This document shows positions 1-10,453 of a stretch of 64,000 nucleotides of DNA, piece by piece. Under the pieces are notes generated by a model. The model ran no database searches and was not told where the DNA came from. It worked only from the letters and a program-made list of their open reading frames with translations. Every line of letters begins with the position of its first letter. The stretch's first letter is position 1. The stretch comes from Saturnia japonica (Eukaryota > Arthropoda > Insecta > Lepidoptera > Saturniidae), in NCBI GenBank assembly GCA_033032175.1, contig CM065318.1:6014001-6078000 (forward strand). Reading direction: 5' to 3'. Both the position numbers and the translations under genes were made by a program.

Positions 1-352
1 TATAGAGCCTAAGCCATTAATTATACCACGCCTAATTGTAGTTTTCGGTATGATAGTCATTATTTTCCTACTAATTTTTTATAGTGACAATTCAATTTGC
101 TCTTTGTAAGTTTTATGTAGTTCTACGGAAGCGGTGCTACTTTCGACGACCTTAGTATTTGCGTATAAATCCATAAGTCTTACAGAAGTTGTATATAAAT
201 CAGTGATGTTGTAAATGCAAGCAATGTTATAGTAATCTATCATTTTGAGTATTTCTCCTTGTTTGAGCAAAAGGATGCTGTTATTTTTATCAACGGGTTG
301 AATTATTATGTCTGCGGTTGCGTTGAGCACGAGGGCTCCTGCGATGATGATC
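1..352 (-). pseudogene. env: Errantivirus env (F-like fusion glycoprotein), N-terminal part, nonsense-broken
   Basis: After the acceptor at 354-353 the frame opens with a hydrophobic, signal-peptide-like run, then a ~100-residue segment with Asn-linked glycosylation sites. A TAA at 79-81 interrupts it; the same frame reopens to the left edge. An Arg-Arg pair at 28-33 followed by a glycine-rich hydrophobic stretch looks like the cleavage site and fusion peptide of baculovirus-F-type envelopes, the family errantivirus env belongs to. The rest is off the window. This copy is not functional as read. Confidence 0.65.
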
Positions 353-2204
353 CTGGAACAAGATGAGGCCTACGTAGTAGTTTAAAATGCACTCTAATAG
401 ATTTGGAATTTGGATGATTTCCTATTATTTCAGCAACACTATTGGGGAGTAAATGAATTATCTTATACGGACCTTTAAATACTGGCTTCGTTTTATCGCT
501 GAGCGCCGTTTTCGCCACCTGTTTATAAACAACTTCACCTATTTTAAACATTATGTCCTGTGCTTCCTGGTTTCGCTTGGCTATAATCTGCTCCTTATTT
601 TTGGACATATGTGCGGCAACACATTCCTGTACAGCCTCAGCGTTCCTACGATGTCTTATAACATAATCTTGATAAAATTCTTTAGGATAAATAAGTTCTA
701 AAGGATTTCTAGACGCTGTATGGCTAAATAATAGCTCGTGTGGTGTATATCCTGTTGTAGTATGTATTGTATTATTGTATGCTATAACGGAATATTTCAT
801 GATGGTTTGTATGGGGTCTTCTTTATTGGTTATCCTTTGTATTCGTATAATTTCACCTATAGTGGAATGGAATCGTTCTATAGGAGAGTTAGAATTTGAG
901 TTGTAGGGCGTTGTAAAATGTATGTTAATGTCATGTAATGCGCATATGTCTTTTATGACATCATTATCAAATTTGCTATCAGAATCTGTCGTAATTTTTG
1001 TAGGTAATCCTAGTGTAGAGAAAGCTTGAATTAATGCATCTGCTACATGAATACTACTAGAAGCATTTAAAGGTATTACTTGAACGTATTTAGAAAAATT
1101 ATCTATAATGGTCAAAAATGTGGCACCACCTGTGGAATATAGATTCATAAACATATGTTGCATAGGCTTTGTAGGTGTTTCAGTAAGAGCTAACGGGGGT
1201 TTCAATGGATTTCTCTCGTATTTACTTTTAAGACAGGTATCACATTGGTTAATAAATCGTTGTATTGTAAGCAGCATATTAGGCCAATGGTAATTTATAT
1301 GTATTTGCTTGTATGTTTCCTGAATGCCGCGATGCATAGTCTTACCTTCATGATACTTCTTAATTAATTCCTGTTGCTCTACTTTATTTTCGATAACTGT
1401 AATACGCGATGTACATCTGAATAATTTTGGACCTCTTTCGTTAAAAATAGTTGTATATACTCGAGAGAAAGCGAGATACAGATTTTCATCGTAAAAGTAG
1501 CAGTGAAAAGTACGATCAGCAATAGTGTGTTCCTTTAAGAACTGAACTATTTCTGATTCTGTGTTATTAATAGGAATAAATAAATATTTTATGACTGTTC
1601 TTGTATTTGTTGACCTATCATCTACTCTGTATTCTGTGCCGGGGCTAGACCTTATGTGAAATTGTTTTAGTTGTCTATCTATGGCATCATTTACGATTGG
1701 TATACCTTTATTCTCATTATCTGCTTGTGTGTGGTTTGTGGAAGTTAATAGCTCGGGGTCATCTATAGTGACGTTTTCTGATACCTCATCTCGTTGGGGT
1801 GGGAGGATTAGTCCTGATACAATTTCACTGTCTATGTCCATATCACTGCACGAGATCTTGTCCGTTTCAGGTCTGTTGTCCGTATTCGTTGCCGTACGTG
1901 TATTGTCAAATATCCTATTTATCACCTCGTCATCTTCATTATCGTCAAGGTTAACAGCTAAAGAATCTATACTATTATGGAAAATTTTTGCTCTTGAAAG
2001 GACGTCAGCGTTGGTATTTTTTTTGCCTTTTTTATAAATTATCTTATAATCATATTCCGCGAGCCTAAGTCTCCAACGCGTTAATTTCGAGAGTGGGTCT
2101 TTCAATGACATAAGCCATGTTAAAGGTCTGTGGTCGGTGTAAATAGTGAATTTCTGTCCATACAAATAGGGTCGAAAGTACTTTATAGCCCATACAATTG
2201 CCAA
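306..2204 (-). pseudogene. pol: pol, RNase H C-terminus and integrase
   Basis: The 632-codon open segment begins in RNase H (YTDHRPLTWL at ~24-32). A variable linker follows, then the integrase HHCC zinc domain (~284-325, ending CDTC) and the DDE core. The second and third acidic residues are present at D407 and E443 with 35 residues between them. The first catalytic Asp, expected about 14 residues before the conserved IID, is Asn at residue 354 (codon 1145-1143). The C-terminal part holds the GPYKI-type SH3-like domain. The frame overlaps env by 47 bp at its end. Confidence 0.9.
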
Positions 2205-3386
2205 TAATTCTTTCGGTATCCGACAAAGTCCCAGAAGCGTAAGCTACAGGTTTATCTGAACCGATGTCTCCTTGAGAAAGAACTGCACCGAGAGCAACGT
2301 CTGAGGCGTCAGTTGTCAGAACAAAAGGCTGATCAAAGTCGGGGTACTGTAATATCGGGGAATTTGTTAATATTTCTTTACATTTATTAAAAGCGTCTAA
2401 AAATTCCGGTGAATGTACTACTTTACGATTCTTTTTAAGACAAAGTGTCAAAGGTTTAGTCAGTTTTGCAAAGTCTTTTATAAATTTTCTATAGTATCCG
2501 ATGAGGCCTAAAAAGGATTTTACGTCTTTGTGAGTACACGGTAAGGTATAGTTAAGTACAGCTTTAATTTTGTCCTTATTCGGTTTTAGTCCTTGGTCCG
2601 TTAGTTCGTGTCCTAGGAACTCAACTTGTTTTTGTAAAAATCGAGACTTTTCTAGTTTAATTTTTAGATTGTGGGTTTTAAATCTTTCAAATACCTGTTT
2701 TAATTTCTCAACGTGCTCTTGTAGTGAAGTAGAAATCACGATGACGTCATCTAAATATGTAAAAACATTTTCAATTCCTCTTAAGATGTGATCCATTAAC
2801 CTTTGAAATGTACTGGGGGTATTTTTGAGGCCAAATGGCATTCCCAAAAATTCGTGATGCCCGCGTTCCGTTGTAAACGCCGTTTTTTCGATATCGTTAG
2901 GGTGCATCTCTAGTTGGTAGTAACCACTAGCTAAGTCAAGGGTCATAAAGTATTCTGCCCTTCCTAGTCTGTCAAGTATGTCATGGATATTAGGTAAAGG
3001 GTATTTGTCCTCAATAATCCTGTCATTTAATCTTCTGAAGTCAATAACAAGTCTCCACGTTACGTTACCAGATGATCAGGTTTCTTTGGTACTATATGCA
3101 CTGGGCACGCCCAAGGTGAAATACTTTCCCTAATAATTCCCTGCTTTAACAGATTTTCTACTTGATTTTGAATTTCTTTGCGTTGTTTGGGTGGTTGCCT
3201 GTAACTACTTACAAAAATTGGTGTTTCATCATTAAGTCTTAATTCATGCTTTACAGAATGTGTAAATGACAATGGAATATTATCAGAAAAAAATATATCT
3301 CTGTATTGATAACAAATCCTCATTATTTCTCGCCTTTCTTCTTCATTCATGTGATCATTATGAATATTTTTTAAATTTTCACAAAG
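2205..3386 (-). pseudogene. pol: pol, reverse transcriptase and start of RNase H
   Basis: Reverse transcriptase: the fingers motif PHIVPKKPD region ends near 3075, where one base is missing and the frame shifts; the next frame carries the WRLVIDFRRLN block, the MTLDLASGYYQ block near 2946, and the catalytic YLDD near 2755. The connection domain and the RNase H start (TTDASDVALGAVLSQ, 2270-2315) follow. Near 2205 a small internal deletion removes the residues before the ELLAIVWA block and changes frame again. Normal errantivirus Pol is one uninterrupted frame, so both are damage. Confidence 0.9.
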
Positions 3387-4241
3387 TTACTTGTCTAAAT
3401 CTAAATCTGTCCTTAAAAAATTTACTTCGCTATGCTGATTAATCATATTTTCAAAAAATGGTTTAAGCTTATTCGGATATTTATTTAAAATTATTTTGAT
3501 TTCATCAGTAAAATTTATAACAGTTGTCTTAAATGCCCCATTCATCACGTCCACTATTGCTGCTGGAGATCTTAACCCCTCAGACCAATAGTGATCATCA
3601 CATAAATACTGTCTATCAGCGTAGTTAGTTTTAACCACAATAACCTTTTCACACTTTGGTTCTATTCTAATGTTTCTAACTCGGTAGTTTAAGTAAATTG
3701 GTATATTTGCATTTGGTGTATGTAATAATCTGTCGCTTAAATTAATTGTGCAGTTAAGCTCTTTTAATAAATCCATACCTATTAAGCCCTGATATTTAGG
3801 ATCGAAATCGAATAATAAAAATGTGTGTGTTTTATTAATGTTAAATTCTAACGGAAGGGGAAGTGACGCTACAAGGTCGTGTTGAGTGACTGCATGAGCG
3901 CTCCTTACCTGAAATGGTTCATGTTCAATGTAATTTTCAAGTTCCGTGTTTTTTATAACAGCTGGTGAGATCATGCACCGAGAGGCACCTGTATCCAACA
4001 AAAATTTGCCTCCAAATTCATTTAAAATTATATAGGGCAGGTGGTCCTTACCGTAATGGTTTACGTTGATTGTTTTAGCTAAGTCTGTTGGTCGTCTTCG
4101 ACGTCCTGAGTAAAAATCCTCCTGGTACGTTTCTTCGTCCACCAAGGCTGGGAGTGACACTTCGTGTTCCTCTGTGCTATTGTTTTCATAATACTCACCT
4201 TGCGTGTAGTAGGGTTGCTCGCTAGACGAATAAAACAGTTG
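3387..4241 (-). pseudogene. pol: pol, aspartic protease segment
   Basis: The frame is open immediately after the gag stop and runs to TAA at 3387-3389. The catalytic retropepsin signature LDTGAS lies around 3995-4012, within a typical flap-bearing domain. In an intact element this is the N-terminus of one Pol polyprotein. The TAA at 3387 is followed in the same frame by the reverse transcriptase, so it is a point nonsense lesion and not the end of a separate gene. Confidence 0.85.
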
Positions 4242-5093
4242 TTATGCATACTGCGGCTTCTCCGGCTTATTCACTGACCTCATAGTGACGTCAGATATAT
4301 TTTTTGGAAAGTTTACCTGTTGATGTGGTATATTCTGTTGTTGGCGTCTAAAGTTTCCAGAAGTCCTAAAGTTTCCTGAACCACTAGGTCTAGAATTCGG
4401 CTGACTATTGCCGGGTGATACTTGTTTTCCTGGTGTGTTATATTGTGGTAGTGTATTAAAATGTGTTGGAGTTGGTTGGTATAGTTGTGGTCTAATATTA
4501 GGCTGATTTAACTTTGACTTTGCTTGCGAATAAAACTTATTTTGTTTTTTATAATTTATTTTGGCTTCTTCTTGCCGCGCTATTACTATGGCCGACTCAA
4601 GTGTCTCCGGTTTTATTATTCTAACGCCTAAAGATACCTGAAAGTCTAAATGGTTCGTGTATTGTTCTATCACCATCTCTTCATAATAAGTTTTATCAGT
4701 GTGTTTACCTACTGAGTTTAAAGTATCGAGCAACGCCCGAAGTCTCCTACCAAATATTTCCGCGTCCTCATTTTTAAAACGAAACGTTCGAGTCAGTTCT
4801 TGCATTACTTGAATTTCATTTCTAGGTTCCCCTAATCGTTTTTTTAAAGTATCTTTAATAGCAGCCCACGAGGTCAAGGAGTCCTCATATGCAATTGCGT
4901 CAGATGCAGCTCCAGCTAGTCTGGATTTTATTAAACATACTAACGTGGGATGTGCTTACACATTAACATCGAAAAGCGTTAATATATTATCTACTTGCCT
5001 AATATAATAGTTTAATAATCGGGGATTGCCATCGTATTTGGGTAGTAGTTCCCCAACTACTTTTATCAATTGTGCCGACTCCGTAAGCGACAT
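4242..5093 (-). pseudogene. gag: Errantivirus gag, broken by one nonsense codon
   Basis: The frame opens with ATG at 5093-5091 and runs about 283 codons to TAA at 4242-4244, interrupted by an in-frame TAA at 4956-4958. The N-terminal half is a helical capsid-type region; the C-terminal ~90 residues are Gln/Asn/Pro/Arg-rich with no CCHC zinc knuckle, as is usual for errantivirus Gag. The closing stop is followed in the same frame by the protease, so there is no frame change at the gag-pol boundary in this copy. The role is the structural capsid protein. Confidence 0.85.
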
Positions 5094-5504
5094 AGCGTGA
5101 AGTTTTATATTTTACAAGAATCAAAAGACAATAGCTCGGATATCGAATGACCGCGCTTATCTGTTATGATTCACTGTACGGTGTACGTCTATAGCAATTT
5201 TAGCTTACGATAGAAACACTTTAACACAATGTAAAATGTGATATATAAAAAAAAATACACAATATAGACAGGAAATATGACAAAAGGAACTTGGATAAAC
5301 GAGAGTACTCACCAAGCCAGCATTCTGCCTCTCCTCCCGAGTCTTGTTGTAGGTACACCAATTCACCCACAAAGGATCTTCAATTTTCAGAAAGTCCTTT
5401 CAAAGAGTTCGTACACGCACTTTAAGTTCTTATTTTGATCGCGGTAGTAACGACTTAGAAACCGTTCACTTTGCTGAAAATTTGATTCGACGAAAAGTGC
5501 CGCG
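5094..5504 (-). other. Errantivirus leader with a splice donor and a short upstream coding exon for env
   Basis: This 0.4-kb untranslated leader separates the primer site from gag. A strong donor (G|GTGAGT) cuts at 5313/5312. An ATG at 5323-5321 sits 11 nt before the donor. A good acceptor (pyrimidine-rich, CAG) lies at 354-353, and the phase left by the leader ATG fits the open frame after it, where a hydrophobic signal-peptide-like stretch begins. Errantiviruses are known to make env from a spliced subgenomic RNA; that this leader ATG starts env is inferred from phase alone. Confidence 0.6.
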
Positions 5505-5522
5505 ATCCTACCGACTGCGCCA
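5505..5522 (-). other. Primer binding site, tRNA-Ser
   Basis: The minus strand reads TGGCGCAGTCGGTAGGAT directly after the LTR. This complements the 3' end of insect tRNA-Ser (CCA plus the acceptor and T arm), the primer used by the 17.6/297/TED branch of errantiviruses. Confidence 0.85.
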
Positions 5523-5740
5523 GTTATGATAGGCGCTACGAGTTTAAATTAAAAAAAGATTTATTTTAAAAGAATTATTATAGGTGTTTACACGTGTGGT
5601 TCTTAAACAAGACTAACTTAAAATTAATTAAAATAATAATCAAGTTGGAGTCACGCAGTCGTTTCCCACGATCGTAATCTGCATGGTCAGCGATCCCACG
5701 GTGTGTTTCCGCCGGTCCCACGGCTTATGGCGTGGTAACT
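5522..5740 (-). repeat. 5' LTR of the errantivirus
   Basis: On the minus strand the 219-bp LTR opens AGTTACCACG and closes TCATAACT, the AGTTA...TAACT-type ends usual for errantiviruses. Its last base overlaps the first base of the primer site. An AATAAA polyadenylation hexamer lies at 5560-5565. The right flank begins CTCT, a possible 4-bp target copy that cannot be tested because the other junction is outside the window. Confidence 0.85.
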
Positions 5741-6495
5741 CTCTGTGATACTACTTTATATGATCATATTTTGCAATGTAGGTATTTCTATTTCTTTTTC
5801 AATAACAAATTTATTATAATAGGATTATAGAATTGAAGTGGTGAAATAAAATTTGTTAAATTGTTACGATGTAAAAATGTTAAAATTCATCCGAATCGAA
5901 TGACTTCGTCAATGCGATCATTATAATATTTTAGATAATGATCTGAGATTGTCATTGTGCTTTTCGGGTAAATCAGGACTATCTGGAGAATCATCAAAAT
6001 GTGTTTGTTACGTGAATAGAAATAATCACTTTATGACAGAAAATGCTGTATAGTCTTAGTTCCCTTTGCCTGTCCGTATAATAACAAAAAAATTGGCAGG
6101 GAAATAAAAGTTAGAGATGGGCGATTATAAATGATTTATATAGTTGAAATATTCAACTAGTAATTGTTTACTTAATCTAGATATGCAACTATTAATGATT
6201 TATATAAACGAGTCATTTACGTATTACTCAGAGGCAGAAGATTATGAATTATTGTTGAGATTACTAACGTACTTATTACTAATATAAATTAATAGGCTAC
6301 ATGTATACATAGAGAAAAAAAGCTCGTTTGATCGTAATAGTTATTAATTATTAACTACTAAAATTAGTAATAATTACTAATGGTAATCATGATATCTCGA
6401 GCTATCTCCAAAATCGTGTGATTGGATTAGCATTAGTATCACAATCACCCAATGCTAATTAGCCCATAATCTGTCACTGATGTCAGCATAGGCTA
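5741..6495. other. AT-rich non-coding stretch
   Basis: No coding segment with splice signals and no recognisable repeat end was seen on either strand. The sequence is strongly AT-rich with short imperfect repeats such as TTAATGATTTATATAA near 6130-6210. Confidence 0.5.
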
Positions 6496-6590
6496 CCCGC
6501 ACACACAATATTTTTGTCAATGCTAGGTTGCAATAATATTGAACAATTTAATCGCTACTACGCAATATTTTTGTCAATTTTTCGTGATAG
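6496..6590. repeat. Decayed relative of the CCCGCACAC MITE
   Basis: It starts with TA then CCCGCACACACAATATTTTTG and contains a second CGCAATATTTTTGTCAATTTT block near 6560, matching the end sequences of the 7152-7322 MITE. No opposite end could be placed. Confidence 0.4.
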
Positions 6591-7151
6591 AAACTGACTC
6601 AGTAATACGTTGTAGCTTGATTCTTATGCAAATGTTAAGAATGGAGAAAAAGAAAAGTAGTGTCATTGATTAGTGTACCAACATTATTGAATAAAAAAGA
6701 CATTCAAGAAGGACACGTTGGATTAAAGGTTGGATGATAAAAATAAAACTGAAATGAATTTTACTCTATTAAATGAACTATAAATTACACAAGAATATGA
6801 TTTTAGTTTATAACTGTATCCTATAATTTTTTCGAAAATTTGTTCGAAATAAATTTAAGTTTTCCTTTACATCTTTTCTTGTGCTATTCGGTTAAATATT
6901 TTATAAAACAATTTTGAAAAACTTACTCAGCGCACAATTTTTCTTTACTTTATCATGATATGCGTAGATAGACGTACACAACAATTATGGATATGTTTCC
7001 CAAGATTTAATAAATTCTATTAAATATTGTTTTCAACAGAAATTTCCGTGCAGATACTGCTTTCGTCTACCATTTTTGCATTGCGCTGGCGCGGGCGCGG
7101 CGGCGTCCTTCTCCCCTGAAATCTTTTTCTCAAGTAAAATATGGTCACGTA

Positions 7152-7322
7152 CCCGCACACGTCAATATTACTGTCAATACCCTAACTTCCCTCGATACTG
7201 TTCAAAGAAATGAGAATTTCCAGAAATTTGCAATAGTATTGTCAATATCAACAATATTGTCCGCAATTAAAGAATAATAATGTCAATAATGAAATTATTG
7301 CCAATAATATTGCGTGTGCGGG
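7152..7322. mobile_element. 171-bp TA-flanked MITE with CCCGCACAC ends
   Basis: The left end reads CCCGCACACGTCAATATTA and the right end, reverse-complemented, CCCGCACACGCAATATTAT; both continue as imperfect inverted repeats rich in TTGTCAATA. Each end is flanked by TA, the Tc1/mariner-type target. There is no coding capacity. A related end lies at 6496 (CCCGCACACACAATATTTTT, also preceded by TA) and may belong to a second, decayed copy reaching into 6496-6600. Confidence 0.65.
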
Positions 7323-7688
7323 TAAGCATTGACTTTTCCCTTTCAGCATCTGTCAGCCACTTTTCAGTGAAGGGAACCCTACTGCTTTTTGTGGATATAC
7401 TTATCTAAATTTTATGAAACATACCATTATTTTAGTTTATGCCCCTAAATCTAAAATGTCATAAATATAGATCCTAACTTCACCTAGAGAGCAGACTGCA
7501 AAGAAATGTGTAATTTAATGGTTAATGGTTGTTTTCCATATATATTAAAAAGTATCAAATTAGGTTATTCCAGGTATGTCACACTAATTTTGGGGTTGCT
7601 ATACTAGTATTTTTTAAATTTGCCGTTCTTTTTCAGTCTTGATCTCTACTTTCATTAGCCAGACTTTTAGTAATTGTTTTCATTATAG

Positions 7689-7824
7689 AGGAGTAGTTGG
7701 CAAGTTAGTAAGAAGACGGGTGTTTGAATATGAATACCTACTGTCACAAAAAAATGACATTAGATTTTGGTCTATGATTAGATCCATCAACAAAAAATTT
7801 ACAGCAGAGTTAAATAACAATTAA
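7689..7824 (+). CDS. Candidate terminal coding exon, unidentified
   Basis: A pyrimidine-rich acceptor (TTTTCATTATAG) ends at 7688. From there a frame runs to TAA at 7822-7824, encoding about 44 residues that are basic and aromatic and contain NDIRFWSMIRSINKK. I recognise no family and found no convincing upstream exon. A CpG-rich block at 7080-7125 could be a promoter or just a repeat. Treat as a suggestion only. Confidence 0.25.
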
Positions 7825-8033
7825 TTTACAGTGAAAAAAAACGATTTTTCAATAAGTAATAAGTTGTAAAAAAAATGGATTTCAAAGAATCGATTTTTAT
7901 GTAATAATAATTGATTAATAATTGTTTTTTTTAATGATTTTTTTCGCATTCTAACCCACAGCTACTAACGACTTGAAGCACAGACTATTAAATGTACAAG
8001 TAACTTGAAGGGTTTCATTTAATTTCATTTCAG

Positions 8034-8108
8034 GTTAGAAGACTTTATAAGTTTTCAAAGATTGGCAAAATTATTTTATGAACCTGCGACTGAGCTCCTT
8101 AGCTTAAG
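8034..8108 (+). CDS. Candidate internal exon, unidentified
   Basis: A 75-bp segment lies between a good acceptor (TTTAATTTCATTTCAG) and a donor (AAG|GTATGG). One frame is fully open and reads like protein (contains DFISFQRLAKLFYEP). The other two frames are closed or poor. No neighbouring exon was found with matching phase, and it follows a candidate terminal exon at 7689-7824, so the two probably are not one gene. Confidence 0.25.
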
Positions 8109-8619
8109 GTATGGATAATGGATTTAATTCTATAATATTACTTTATAGTAAGTACTAAAAGCCTCTGACTGTTATAAGCCGCTTCTGCGCGGTGTAGGTA
8201 TATTAAAAAACTAAGAAGCACAAAAGTTCCAAAACTCTCCTAAGCATCGTTATCAATGTACAGTAGGGGGTTTTATTTTACGAATACATAATTTTGAAGA
8301 CTTAGCTTTAGCTTTTTGAGATTATGGCTTGTAAATAAGGATCGAAAGTAAATAGGTTACATAGCCGGCATTTACAATAATATAAAAATTGCAACTATAT
8401 TTATGAAAGTAAAAAAATAAGTATATTTCTAGGTTTCTTACTTTATGCTTTATATGTATATGGAGAACACCTTTTTAATTTATTGATGTTTACACCTTTC
8501 TAGAACTGCACTGTACTAAATTCTATACTATAAATGACTATATAGTAAGATACAAATACTATTAATTTTATGATCAAATAAACAGAGAAAACGATACAAT
8601 TTAACAAAATATTTGGTAA

Positions 8620-8700
8620 TCTTATATAAGCCTCATGGTGGAGACTTAGTAGCCTGCTGTTGTTCCGAGAGGTTGCTAGTTTCAAGTCCTGCATTGGACT
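8620..8700 (+). repeat. tRNA-like SINE fragment
   Basis: The stretch resembles a tRNA head: a box-A-like block near 8632, then CTAGTTTCAAGTCCTGCA resembling box B near 8673. It lacks a foldable acceptor stem and is best read as a decayed SINE head. Confidence 0.3.
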
Positions 8701-9084
8701 GGACTCAATTGATTAATAGAGATTATTAATTTTTTAAGTAAGTGTTTAACCTAACTCTATATATGTATGTATATCAGTTTGGTTTCTTACTGTAGTATAT
8801 AGACCATATTTCGTTTGAAATCAGAGGGCTGCATGAGATTGTTCCATATTGTTAATGTTTAATAATTTTCATTTATATTATTTCTCAGTAAGTATATTCT
8901 TAAATTATTTTTTGAACTTTAAAATTCAATGAATAGTTCAGTTTATAATGAACATATGATTTCATTGACCACTTTAATTATGTTCTCAGCAATCACAAAA
9001 TGTAAACATAAAATAAATTAAAATTCTTGTATTTCAATTAAACCATTGAATTAATTTTTAACAAAAAACAAGACAATGTTTTAC

Positions 9085-9270
9085 AAAAAGAAAACCAACT
9101 TCAATGATTTTGAGGAGTTCTTGGTGCCAATGAAATTAAAATAGGACCACCCTCGAGGTATCCCCTTTCCAACAAAAGAGAATCATCTAAATTGGTTCAT
9201 ACACAAAGAAGTTAGGCCTGAAAATAATTAAAAGAAAAATAAATTGAGAACCTCCTTTTTTGAAGTCTAT
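9085..9270 (+). repeat. Dispersed repeat family C, copy 1
   Basis: It opens AAAACCAACTTCAATGATTT and includes TGCCAATGAAATTAAAAT, a GGACCACCCTCGAGGTATCC block and a GAACCTCCTTTTTTGAAGTC end. Three more copies lie at 26030-26241, 43058-43291 and 61913-62110, all in the same orientation. It is non-coding; class unknown, though it is common in lepidopteran introns as I recall. Confidence 0.75.
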
Positions 9271-9870
9271 TAATAATCTGAATATAAATAATATCTAATA
9301 TCCGTTTATACTAATACCATATGCTTTATCATCATCCCTGAATACTAATTAGATGATAGAATACCTTTACTTATTATTAACATTAATTGGATACTGGCTA
9401 TTTGTCTTATTGGCCTCACGGTATCTGCCTATGATTGCACTGACCTATGCCCCTGGACAGTGTATATATTATCTATAAGTTATAAAGAAGTCAACATATA
9501 TTCTCCCCGACTTCTGCACTCACTGCTGTTGTGCCCAAGTATTTGAGATAACACTGCAGTTTTTTTTATTTAGCGTGCATGCAAGTTGTGAATGTTGTAA
9601 TAAAGGTCAGTGTTTTATGGCCGTGATTGAGTGTTGACACTGATATTGAGCAGGTAATTTTAGTTTTAATAAAATCTGATAAATTGAGTATGTTTCAAAT
9701 ATTCACAAATAGAACTATGATTATTAACAAATTCAATCATTTACTTTTCTATTAATAGAACCAAATCAAATGTATAAATAAGAATTAATTATTTGATGGA
9801 AACTTTAAACATATATTGTATATAGTTATTAATGTTTTTATATTAAGAAATGTAATTAATAAGCCTTAGG

Positions 9871-10453
9871 CCACTCCAGACTCAAATTGTGAACACCTGT
9901 GAAAGGGCGTGAACGCGAGTGTGAATGGATTTCACGCCTTTGTTTTCGTTCAGAGTCGGTTTTTTGTGACCCTATCAACGGGTTTGCGGCCGCGCCACGA
10001 GTACAGCGCGAATGCTTATCCACATTCACGGTGTCGCAGTTCAACTCGTTATAAATTGAATATGCTAAACAACTAACACTATATTGTAATAAGTCTATTA
10101 AATGTTTAAATTATTCAACATTTGTGATGATAATAATGACAGATTTGACGGTACTTTAGGTAGGTGTATCATGTTAAAATAAAAATGTCTAAATCATATT
10201 TAACTCGTTCTGTTGTGATATATACTTGTTATCCACCATCTGCATTTTCTATGCTTGTTTTGTATCTTTATTGAGCAAATGAGTATAAAATACCTGTGAA
10301 CACACATTCAAATACGCAGCAGCTGAAGTTACGTCCATTTAGTAGCAGTGCATGAACCCGACGTGAACATTATGAGTATGGAGAATAGTTCGCGTTACTC
10401 TGAGTTCACGGCGTGAATTCTCGCTGTGACTTCACGACGCAAGTCTGGAGCGG
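9871..10453. mobile_element. 583-bp inverted-repeat element, non-autonomous
   Basis: The ends are CCACTCCAGACT (left) and, reverse-complemented, CCGCTCCAGACT (right). The sub-terminal ~150 bp on each side is rich in TTCACG/CGTGAA words (for example GGGCGTGAACGCG, GGCGTGAATTC), unlike the AT-rich middle. No transposase frame is present. Target duplication is unclear. It resembles non-autonomous hAT-type or similar DNA transposons; the superfamily is not settled. Confidence 0.55.

Larger units (their letters stand above)
1..5740 (-). mobile_element. Defective errantivirus (Ty3/gypsy-group LTR retrotransposon with env), 3' end off the window
   Basis: Read on the minus strand the order is LTR (5522-5740), tRNA-Ser primer site, untranslated leader with a splice donor, gag, protease, reverse transcriptase, RNase H, integrase and the start of env. 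That order with a spliced env is diagnostic of insect errantiviruses; the lepidopteran TED element is the closest kind I know. Lesions seen: in-frame TAA in gag (4956-4958), TAA between protease and RT (3387-3389), a 1-nt loss near 3074, a small deletion near 2205, an Asp-to-Asn change in integrase and a TAA in env (79-81). The polypurine tract and 3' LTR lie left of base 1, so LTR-LTR divergence and target duplication cannot be judged. It is an old, inactive copy by sequence. Confidence 0.95.

Noticed and set aside
1681..2037. 118-codon plus-strand frame across the errantivirus
   Set aside because: It is antisense to the integrase/RNase H coding frame and has no protein-like features of its own.
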